Shown piece by piece: positions 55,705-61,616 of a stretch of DNA of 61,616 nt. A program made the position numbers and the translations under genes. The notes beneath the pieces are model-generated. The model did not search any database. It had not been told where the DNA came from and saw only the letters and a list, made by a program, of their open reading frames with translations. The stretch is from JAFDZV01 sp048594725 (GTDB lineage: Bacteria; Bacteroidota; Ignavibacteria; OLB7): the NCBI GenBank assembly GCA_048594725.1, contig JBMDXA010000147.1:1-61616 (forward strand), in the 5' to 3' direction. Every line of letters starts with the position of its first letter. Positions within the stretch are counted from its first letter, which is position 1.

Positions 55705-56040
55705 TCAGATAAGCAAGACGGCGTATCTCAGAAAGGAAGTGCGAAGAGATGCGGCGAGGAACTGCGGAACGCCGTCGATACCGGTAACCGCACGGTGGGG
55801 CAGGCCCCCGTGCAGCCGGTATCCGGGAAGAGTGCAGAGCAGATGCGGTACGGAGGCCGTGTGACCGCGAGCCGGAAGGGAGAGGATATCCGTTCCGGTC
55901 GCCATCATACTTCCCTTCGCCACGCTGTTTCCGGCTGCGCCACGATGCGCGGCCGAACCCATATCAGCATAGGCGGGCGCTATCGCCAGCGGAAGCTGCG
56001 ATAGTACGGCTAGGGGTAATATGATGGATTGGTATGTCAC
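55705..56040 (-). CDS. Possible small secreted protein (weak)
   Basis: The 111-residue frame begins with a plausible signal peptide (MTYQSIILPLAVLSQLPLAIAPAYA, then DMG). The remainder (AAHRGAAGNSVAKGSMMATGTDIL..., HLLCTLPGYRLHGGLPHRAVTG) has no known motif. Codon composition is not clearly different from noncoding frames in this GC-rich genome. I list it because the signal-like start sits in a 776-base gap. It could be chance. Confidence 0.25.
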   Translation of the reverse strand: MTYQSIILPLAVLSQLPLAIAPAYADMGSAAHRGAAGNSVAKGSMMATGTDILSLPARGHTASVPHLLCTLPGYRLHGGLPHRAVTGIDGVPQFLAASLRTSFLRYAVLLI

Positions 56041-56106
56041 ATAATCAATGTAGCCCTTTCCGGTAGTGAAAGCAAGGTCGCTCTTTTATTATTCCCCTAA
56101 AATGAC

Positions 56107-56137
56107 GCAGGATGACAAATAGTATCTGTCATCCTGC
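56107..56137. terminator. Hairpin 1 downstream of mlaD
   Basis: GCAGGATGACA pairs perfectly with TGTCATCCTGC over 11 bp with a nine-base loop. It lies about 100 bases beyond the mlaD stop on the minus strand. Confidence 0.55.
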
Positions 56138-56146
56138 CGATAGTAT

Positions 56147-56192
56147 CCGAATAAATTAGGGCGGTATTTAATTTCTACCCTGATTTATTCGG
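56147..56192. terminator. Hairpin 2 downstream of mlaD
   Basis: CCGAATAAATTAGGG pairs with CCCTGATTTATTCGG (one mismatch in 15) around a 16-base AT-rich loop. With hairpin 1 it forms a double structure between mlaD and the next genes. Confidence 0.55.
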
Positions 56193-56235
56193 TCGTATTT
56201 CTTTTTTCTTCCGCATACAATAATCGGTGCGGAAA

Positions 56236-57369
56236 TTATCTGGAGGAGGTCTCCGTGGTTCCGTTCTCCTTCTGCATCAGCTGGCGCTCGCGAAGATCGA
56301 GCAATTCCTGCTGGCGGCGCATCTCCTCCATCCTGATCTCCAGCTCGCGCGCCAGAAGATCGGCGTTCTGCTCCTGCTCCTCGCCGCCGCTGAACAATCC
56401 ACCCACAAGCCAGTTGCTCCGCAGCCCGCGCATATTGATGCCGAACTCGCGCGCGGCGAAACCGGCCGAACCGGCCGCCTCGTTGAGCGTTCCGGCCAGC
56501 GCCTCCAGCGAATCGTACAGGGAGCGGTTGTACAGAAGCGCCCCCACGGTTCCCTTGCCGCTGCCGATATCGGCCACCAGCTTCTGTCCCTCCAGCGTTA
56601 TCATATCCACGTTGGACGCGGCACGATTGAGCGTGCCGGTGATGCTGGAAAGCTGCGCGGTGGTCTGGTTCATCAGCCGCTCGGCGGAATTGGTGGTTCG
56701 CACCAGCCCCAGATATGCCTCGTCGTCGGTGAGGAACTTTCCGAGCGTTCCCTCGCCACGGCGGAACCGGAGGAACAGGGTGTCCAGCGATGCGGTGATG
56801 TTCTGCGAGTTCTTCACCACCGACTCCGCCTGATCGAAGATCGCCTCGTAGTTGGTGGGCTCGGCCGAGCGGAGCTGCGTGCCGGCCGCAACGATCGGGG
56901 CGTTGACGTCGGTGACGTTCAGCTCTATCAGCTTGTCGCCGATGATCCCCTGCTGCGAGACCGCCGCGATGGTGGAGGTGCGGATGAACTGCCGTGCATC
57001 CTCATCGATCACCATGTCCACATGCACGTAGGAGGAGGTATCGATCTTCAGCTCCACGTTGCTGACGGTTCCCACCTTGATGCCGTTGATCGTCACCAGT
57101 GCGCCGGCCTTCAGCCCTCCCACGGTTCTGAACTTGGAATAGACCCCGAAGGTGCTGCTGAACAGGCTCTGCTTGTCGCCGATCACGAACACGCCGATCA
57201 TCAGGATCAGGAAACCGATAAGGGAGAACATGCCCACGCGGAAGAGCCGCTTGTTGCGGTCCTTGCCGGTGACCATCTCCTCCTGCTGTTCCGGGGCGGG
57301 ATCGTTGACTGGTACTTTCCCCTGGGCCGGTTCGCGGCCGCTCTGTGAATCGGGAGTGGACTTGTTCAT
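56236..57369 (-). CDS. MCE/MlaD-family lipid-transport substrate-binding protein
   Basis: The 377-residue protein has a cytoplasmic N-terminus rich in Pro/Gln, one membrane anchor (LFRVGMFSLIGFLILMIGVFVIG), and an MCE domain (GVYSKFRTVGGLKAGALVTINGIKVGTVSNVEL, ...QGIIGDKLIELN, about 75-155). A long helical region follows (about 165-300: FDQAESVVKNSQNITASLDTLF, RGEGTLGKFLTDDEAY). The tail is coiled-coil (EIRMEEMRRQQELLDLRERQLMQ). MCE proteins form hexameric rings or tubes that shuttle phospholipids between the inner and outer membranes. It is the third gene of an mlaE-mlaF-mlaD operon, 162 bases after mlaF. Confidence 0.9.
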   Translation of the reverse strand: MNKSTPDSQSGREPAQGKVPVNDPAPEQQEEMVTGKDRNKRLFRVGMFSLIGFLILMIGVFVIGDKQSLFSSTFGVYSKFRTVGGLKAGALVTINGIKVGTVSNVELKIDTSSYVHVDMVIDEDARQFIRTSTIAAVSQQGIIGDKLIELNVTDVNAPIVAAGTQLRSAEPTNYEAIFDQAESVVKNSQNITASLDTLFLRFRRGEGTLGKFLTDDEAYLGLVRTTNSAERLMNQTTAQLSSITGTLNRAASNVDMITLEGQKLVADIGSGKGTVGALLYNRSLYDSLEALAGTLNEAAGSAGFAAREFGINMRGLRSNWLVGGLFSGGEEQEQNADLLARELEIRMEEMRRQQELLDLRERQLMQKENGTTETSSR

Positions 57370-57531
57370 ATGATATCTATAGCGTTATTGAATGCTTCGT
57401 GCTCTGTTCCCATCCTGCCGGGCGGAACGGGAGGCCGTCCTGCCGGGGGGAGGCGCCTTATCGTGATCGAAATGCCGGGCCAAACCGTGCTGCCGGTGTA
57501 CGGCGGCGGGGGAGGGGGGTGCCGGAAAGGC
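57370..57531. other. Spacer between mlaF and mlaD
   Basis: A GC-rich stretch with GGGCGGAACGGGAGGCCG...CCTGCCGGGG; no gene. Confidence 0.3.
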
Positions 57532-58269
57532 TCAGGTCGAGCCGAACTCCAGTGTGAAGAAGATCTTCAGAAACTCCTCGTCCGAATCCCTTCCCTCCTC
57601 CGGAGTCCCCTCGAACTTGATGATCCCCTCATCCAGGTAGATGATCTTGTCGGCGATGATATGGAGGCAGTAGGGATCGTGCGTCACGGCGATGCCGGTG
57701 ATGTTCAGATCCTCTCGCAGCTCCACGATCAGTTCGGAGATCTCCTTGGTGGTCTGCGGGTCCAGCCCGGTTGTGGGCTCGTCGTACAGGAGATAATCCG
57801 GTTCGGTGATGATGGTGCGGGCCACGCCGATACGTTTGCGCTGCCCGCCGGAGAGTTCGCTCGGCATCTTGTTCACCTTGTCCGGCAGCCCCACCCGTTC
57901 CAGGTAGTGCATCACCTTGTCGCGCACCTCGCCCCCTTTCATCCCCTTGGTCTTCTCCAGCGGGAACGCCAGGTTCTCCCCCACGGTGAGGGAGTCGTAC
58001 AGGGCGCCGCTCTGAAAAACGTATCCCACCTTGCGTCTGATCTCCTGGAGCGTCTTGGGGCTGGCCCCCACCACCTCCTCGCCCTCCACCTTGATGCTCC
58101 CCTGATCCGGCTCTATAAGCCCCACGATGCTTTTCAGCAGCACGCTCTTGCCGGTGCCGGACTTGCCCAGCACCACCATCGTGGTTCCTTTCGGCACATC
58201 CACGTCGATCCCCCTCAGGGGGCGGAGTTCAGCGCTGAACGCCTTGTAAAGATTGCGGATCTCCAGCAT
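57532..58269 (-). CDS. ABC transporter ATPase, MlaF type
   Basis: The 245-residue ATPase has Walker A GKSGTGKS (near 33-40), the Q-loop in VGYVFQSGALYDSLTVGENLAFPL, the ABC signature LSGGQRKRIGVART (near 139), Walker B YLLYDEPTTGLDP (near 157) and H-loop AVTHDPYC. The VFQSGALYDSLTV stretch and QRKRIGVAR signature are typical of MlaF/Mkl-type phospholipid transporters. It powers the MlaE permease. The start codon ATG (58267-58269) overlaps the TAA of mlaE by one base, so translation is coupled. It has an extended C-terminal tail (KFEGTPEEGRDSDEEFLKIFF). Confidence 0.93.
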   Translation of the reverse strand: MLEIRNLYKAFSAELRPLRGIDVDVPKGTTMVVLGKSGTGKSVLLKSIVGLIEPDQGSIKVEGEEVVGASPKTLQEIRRKVGYVFQSGALYDSLTVGENLAFPLEKTKGMKGGEVRDKVMHYLERVGLPDKVNKMPSELSGGQRKRIGVARTIITEPDYLLYDEPTTGLDPQTTKEISELIVELREDLNITGIAVTHDPYCLHIIADKIIYLDEGIIKFEGTPEEGRDSDEEFLKIFFTLEFGST

Positions 58270-59033
58270 TACGGGTTGGGAAAATAGGTTATGGTAACCT
58301 TCACCAGGATCATATCGATAAGGATGATCCAGAGGGAGGAGAGTACTACTGCCGATGTGGTTGCCCGTCCCACGCCCTCGGTGCCGGAGTCGGTATTGAA
58401 GCCCTTGTAGGAGCCGATAATGGCGACTGCGAAGCCGAAGAACGCGGTCTTCAGAACCCCCGGAACCACTTCGATGAAAAAGAGCGCCTCCACCACCTGG
58501 CCGTAGAAATGCTGAAGGGTGGAGCCGGTTGCGATGAACTCGGCGATATAGGCCCCGAAGATGCCGATGAAATCCGCATACAGGGCCAGGATCGGCATCA
58601 GGAAGACCAGGGCGATCACCCTTGTCTTGACCAGATAGTTGTACGGATCAACGCCGGAGGTCTCCATCGCGTCGATCTGCTCGGTCACCTTCATCGAGCC
58701 CAGTTCCGCGCCGATGCCGGAGCCCACGCGCCCGGCCACCAGCAAGGCGGTTATCACCGGACCCAGTTCGCGGGTGATCGAGGCGGTGACCATCGCCGGG
58801 ATGAACGCGGCCGCGCCGAACTTCTCCATCGTGGGGCGCGACTGCATCGCCAGGATCAGCCCCATGATGAAGTTCACCAGGGAGATGAGCGGAAGCGACA
58901 TCGCGCCGAAATCATCGATGTGCCGGACGATCTGACGAAACTCGTAGGGAGGCTTGAACGCCGTCTTGAAGAAATGACCGATGAACTCGGTGTATTTACC
59001 GAATTCGAGTGTGAAGTTGCGAAAGTAACCCAC
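58269..59033 (-). CDS. ABC transporter permease, MlaE type
   Basis: The 254-residue permease has five to six hydrophobic helices. It carries the family signatures ITRELGPVITALLVAGRVGSGIGAELGSM (near 88-116) and EQIDAMETSGVDPYNYLVKTRV (near 117-138), diagnostic of MlaE. An N-terminal amphipathic helix (FGKYTEFIGHFFKTAF) is present. With MlaF and MlaD it forms the inner-membrane complex for phospholipid trafficking and outer-membrane asymmetry. It is the first gene of the leftward operon. No mlaC- or mlaB-like gene lies in this window. Confidence 0.93.
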   Translation of the reverse strand: MGYFRNFTLEFGKYTEFIGHFFKTAFKPPYEFRQIVRHIDDFGAMSLPLISLVNFIMGLILAMQSRPTMEKFGAAAFIPAMVTASITRELGPVITALLVAGRVGSGIGAELGSMKVTEQIDAMETSGVDPYNYLVKTRVIALVFLMPILALYADFIGIFGAYIAEFIATGSTLQHFYGQVVEALFFIEVVPGVLKTAFFGFAVAIIGSYKGFNTDSGTEGVGRATTSAVVLSSLWIILIDMILVKVTITYFPNP

Positions 59034-59412
59034 GAGTTCTCCGTTACTGGCTCAGCTCGCCATCAGCTCACCGGCAGGGGCCCACGCCCGTAACGACGGC
59101 TGATAGCATTACTCGATACATGGGATTCGTCAGGATGAGGGAGAGAGTTCTCCCTTTGCAGGAAGCTACAAAGCAGATGCCATGTCGGCAACAGGAAGGA
59201 TGAGTTCGCCGGTTCCGGCGTCCGGAGATACTCGTTATCAGGGGTAATAGTGGCGTACGCAGCGGTTGATTCTCCGGCTCAAGACCCCCGGAACCTCCGG
59301 CCCCTTGACTTCTTTCAATTGCCCGATCCGTTCGCAGGCCATAAATTGCACTCTCCGCCGCCGTTCCGGCGACCCGTGCTCATGCAGCCCTTCTCCGATA
59401 CTCCGATCACTC
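59034..59412. other. Divergent region between the Mla operon and the aminotransferase gene
   Basis: No gene supported. Promoters for both directions should lie here. No exact TAnnTTTG box was found. Confidence 0.4.
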
Positions 59413-60756
59413 ATGAACAAACTCGAAGCGATTCGCCAGCAGTTCCCCATCACCCGGCAGTGTTTCATCAACACCGCGGGCAACCAGCACACGATCACCT
59501 ACCTCGATCATGGCGCCAGCACTCATCCTCCCGCACCGGTGCTGGAAGGGTACAGGGAGTTTCTGGAGCGCTATTACGCGAATATCCATCGCGGCAATCA
59601 CTATCTCTCGCAGAAGGCATCGGAGCTGTACGATTGCGTGTCGGAGGATGTGCTCGGCTTTCTGAACGCCGATGCCAGCCGCAACAGCGTGATCTTCACC
59701 AGCAACACGACCACCGCGCTCGATATCGCAAGCTATCTGATGCAGGATGTCCAGGGGGCCACGCTGGTCTCCTCGATGGAGCACCATTCCAACGATCTGC
59801 CGCATCGCCGCCGTGGCGAGGTGCTGCGCATCGAGATCCTCGCCGACGGCACCATCGATTATGAAGATCTGGAGCGGAAGCTGAAGACCAACCGCGTGAA
59901 GCTTGTGGCGATCACCGGCGGCAGCAACGTGACCGGCTATATGCCGGATATCCGTCTGATCGCCCGGCTCGCCCATGCCAACGGCTCGCGCGTGCTGGTG
60001 GATGCCGCCCAGCTTATCGCCCATCATGCGGTGGATATGCTCCCGAACGATTCCGACGAGCATATCGATTTCCTCGCCGCCGCAGGCCATAAGGCCTACG
60101 CTCCGTTCGGCAGCGCGTTCCTGGTGGCCCCCAACGAGGTGCTGCTCGGCAGCCTTCCCTACATCCCCGGCGGCGGAACCGTGAAGTTCGTCACCGACCA
60201 CGAAGTGGTCTGGGAGGGGGGCGTGGAGCGGCATACCGGCGGCACGCCGAACATCCCTGGGGTGATAGCGCTGGGCGAGGCGCTCAAGTGGCTCTCCAAC
60301 ATCGGGCTGGACTGGGTGCGCGAGCATGAGCTGGATCTGCTCCGGCGCGTGGAAGGGCGCCTTCGCGCCCTCCCCGGCGTGACGATGCTGGGAGAGATCC
60401 CGGCGGAGCGGAAGCTGGGGGTGATGTCGTTCAATATCAACGGCATCCACCACGAAAATGTGGCAGCCGTGCTCAACAATGCGTATGGAATTGCAACCCG
60501 CAACGGCTGTTTCTGTGCCCATCCATATCTCACCCGCCTGCTGCACTGTACCGACCCCGGCGAAGTGCGCAGAAAGGTGGAGAACGGGGAGGACGTGCTT
60601 CTGCCGGGAGCGGTGCGCGCCACCATCGGCATCTACAACAACGAGGAAGATCTCGATAAGCTGGTCAGTGCCGTCGCCGACCTGGCCGCCGAGGCCGCCA
60701 GCGGCAATACCTTCGCCACGGAGATAAAGCAGTCCGCGTGCAGCGAGGCGGTGTAG
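59413..60756 (+). CDS. Class V aminotransferase / cysteine desulfurase-like PLP enzyme
   Basis: From the ATG at 59413 (MNKLEAIRQQFPI) the product is 447 residues with the class V fold. Visible elements are TYLDHGASTHPPAPVLEGY, NIHRGNHYLSQKASELYDC, VIFTSNTTTALDIAS (PLP phosphate loop) and SSMEHHSNDLPHRR. VDAAQLIAHHAVDM holds the PLP-pyridine Asp, and GHKAYAPFGSAFLVAP holds the Schiff-base Lys. The region where SufS and NifS carry the catalytic Cys reads GIATRNGCFCAHPYLTRLL, so a suitable cysteine exists. SufS-like desulfurase activity is plausible, but no sufBCD or iscU genes are near. An N-terminal 50-residue extension from 59266 is rejected. Confidence 0.85.
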   Translation: MNKLEAIRQQFPITRQCFINTAGNQHTITYLDHGASTHPPAPVLEGYREFLERYYANIHRGNHYLSQKASELYDCVSEDVLGFLNADASRNSVIFTSNTTTALDIASYLMQDVQGATLVSSMEHHSNDLPHRRRGEVLRIEILADGTIDYEDLERKLKTNRVKLVAITGGSNVTGYMPDIRLIARLAHANGSRVLVDAAQLIAHHAVDMLPNDSDEHIDFLAAAGHKAYAPFGSAFLVAPNEVLLGSLPYIPGGGTVKFVTDHEVVWEGGVERHTGGTPNIPGVIALGEALKWLSNIGLDWVREHELDLLRRVEGRLRALPGVTMLGEIPAERKLGVMSFNINGIHHENVAAVLNNAYGIATRNGCFCAHPYLTRLLHCTDPGEVRRKVENGEDVLLPGAVRATIGIYNNEEDLDKLVSAVADLAAEAASGNTFATEIKQSACSEAV

Positions 60757-61042
60757 TTGATGGTTCGTTGCTCGTGGTCCGCTGCCTGCGGCGGCTGTAG
60801 CTGGCAGCCCGTGAGGAGCGGATGGAGCCGGGTGCCGCCATTCTGATGATGATATCAGGGGCATGGGGAGATCTTCCTCATGCCCTGTTTTTTTTCTGGG
60901 AGTCGAGGGGGCCAGTAGTCATAGGAGGCAAGGAGCCGGAAGCATCGCTTTGCTTCTTCGTTCCTCGTTGCTACCATCCAACTCAAGTTGCTGCCGGCTG
61001 ATCGAAGGAGCAGCCAGTGGCCGGGATCGCTGCACCTGCCGT
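60757..61042. other. Intergenic region with GGTCCG-type repeat and terminator
   Basis: GTGGTCCGCTGCCTGCGGCGGCTG at 60772-60795 belongs to the same low-complexity class as 29733, 39880 and 50440. No gene. Confidence 0.4.
60857..60896 (+). terminator. Rho-independent terminator after the PLP enzyme gene
   Basis: AGGGGCATG and CATGCCCTG form the stem, followed by eight T residues. It lies 100 bases after the stop at 60756. Confidence 0.85.
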
Positions 61043-61131
61043 CGTGATGGCCCCCGTAGGGGGCACCTGTCTGTAGAAGGGGAGCCTCTTTGTGCCACGG
61101 TGGAAGCTCCGTCAGGAGCGGCCCATTCTTC
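61043..61131 (+). repeat. MITE-like element, family 1, degenerate copy 5
   Basis: GTCGTGATGGCCCCC-GTA-GGGGGC, CTGTCTGTAGAA, then GGAAGCTCC-GTCA-GGAGCGGCCCATTCTT keep both hairpins and their order. The terminal GCGGATTTCA repeats are not visible. Confidence 0.7.
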
Positions 61132-61179
61132 GTGCTGGTATCAACGGAGTCCGCCTGGCCGCTATTCTGCTACGTCGCA

Positions 61180-61250
61180 ACTTGAGTTATCTACTATCTG
61201 AAAACTACTAACCACTATCTATTCACTCTCTGCCACGGACCACCAAGGGG
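61180..61250 (+). repeat. ACTAACCACTATCTA-type repeat
   Basis: TTATCTACTATCTGAAAACTACTAACCACTATCTATTCAC and the following CCACGGACCACCA belong to the same class as the strings before 39990 and 50516. Confidence 0.5.
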
Positions 61251-61346
61251 GGGCGAAGCCCGCGCATCGAACCTTTCCATGACTCCCCCTGCAATGCCGG
61301 CCATCTCCTCATCCTCTTGCCACATCCCGGTTGATATCCTATTTTA

Positions 61347-61360
61347 AGACCGATCGGTCT
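61347..61360. promoter_or_regulatory. Palindromic operator before the TetR gene
   Basis: AGACCGATCGGTCT is a perfect 14-base palindrome whose last base is 11 bases before the TetR ATG. This is the size and sequence type commonly bound by TetR-family autorepressors. Confidence 0.75.
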
Positions 61361-61371
61361 ATTATGGTGCC

Positions 61372-61616
61372 ATGAAAAAATCGGAACGCACACAGCAGCG
61401 CATACTGCACGAGGCCTCGAAGCTCTTCAACAGGAAGGGGTATGCCGGCACGCACATCCGCGACATCATGGATGCCACGGGGCTTGCCAAGGGGGGGATC
61501 TACGGCAACTTCGAGAACAAGGAGCAGATAGAGCTGGCCGCGTTCGATCATGCGCTCGGGGTTATCACCGGGGCGCTCGCCGGGGCTCTGGAGGGGCATA
61601 CGGGGGCACGCGCGCG
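61372..61616 (+). CDS. TetR-family transcriptional regulator (N-terminal part, cut by window end)
   Basis: The first 81 residues are present. They hold the TetR helix-turn-helix: TQQRILHEASKLFNRKGYAGTHIRDIMDATGLAKGGIYGNFENKEQIELAAFDHAL, with the family's G-x-x-x-T-x-x-x-I and KGxIYxxFxxKExL signatures at about residues 24-55. The ligand-binding domain lies past the window edge. A perfect palindrome just upstream suggests it represses its own gene. The ATG at 61372 is the only start that keeps helix 1 intact. Target genes are unknown. Confidence 0.92.
   Translation, partial: MKKSERTQQRILHEASKLFNRKGYAGTHIRDIMDATGLAKGGIYGNFENKEQIELAAFDHALGVITGALAGALEGHTGARA

Larger units (their letters stand above)
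55460..56235. other. Long intergenic region between Rnk-like and Mla genes
   Basis: It contains one weak candidate gene (55705-56040, minus) and two strong hairpins near the mlaD end. Nothing else recognisable was found. Confidence 0.4.

Noticed and set aside
59266..59412. 49-residue N-terminal extension of the PLP enzyme
   Set aside because: The added residues are Ser/Pro/Cys-rich with no conservation. The family N-terminus begins at the ATG at 59413.

Overview
The window looks like chromosomal DNA from a GC-rich member of the Bacteroidota/Chlorobiota side of the FCB group. A Kapabacteria- or Ignavibacteria-like organism is my best guess, but no rRNA is present to prove it. The evidence is five large secreted proteins ending in type A Por (type IX secretion) sorting domains, good matches to the Bacteroidota promoter box TAnnTTTG, an imelysin/di-heme oxidoreductase pair and HemF. 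No tRNA, rRNA or CRISPR array was seen.

Layout. 1-6.7 kb: tail of an IS630 transposase, hemF, a small membrane protein, a T9SS-secreted beta-propeller-like protein, a macro-domain protein and a secreted leucine-rich-repeat protein. 6.7-18.2 kb: a secretome block with a 1,632-residue PhoX-like protein and two tandem secreted tyrosinases. 18.4-25.4 kb: recG, a small membrane protein, a MazEF-like toxin-antitoxin pair and a DUF1175/DUF2138-like pair. 25.9-43.9 kb: mostly single genes (HEAT-like secreted protein, GH57 glycosidase, DUF937-like and CBS proteins, truA, priA, lipoprotein hydrolase, DUF1338 dioxygenase, MscS channel, DinB-like protein, and a secreted PNGase F-like amidase split by a LamG insertion).

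43.9-47.0 kb is a sharply AT-rich island carrying only two genes: a DUF3696-type ABC/AAA ATPase and a partner with TOPRIM-like acidic motifs plus a cysteine cluster. This is the best candidate for an undescribed system. It is probably anti-phage and built like PARIS (AriA/AriB) or RloA/RloB-type modules, but with a partner I do not recognise.

47.0-61.6 kb: an MFS transporter, a porin-imelysin-di-heme oxidoreductase-S41 peptidase cluster (probably iron handling), two Rnk/GreA-like proteins, an Mla-type lipid transport operon (mlaE-mlaF-mlaD), a class V aminotransferase/cysteine desulfurase, and the start of a TetR regulator behind a perfect palindromic operator.

The intergenic space is unusually structured. 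I see two families of tiny non-autonomous elements with terminal inverted repeats and conserved internal hairpins, GATTTTCGATTG-type repeats that begin directly after the stop codons of seven genes in the same orientation as the gene, and ACTAACTACTA-type repeats that run up to start codons.
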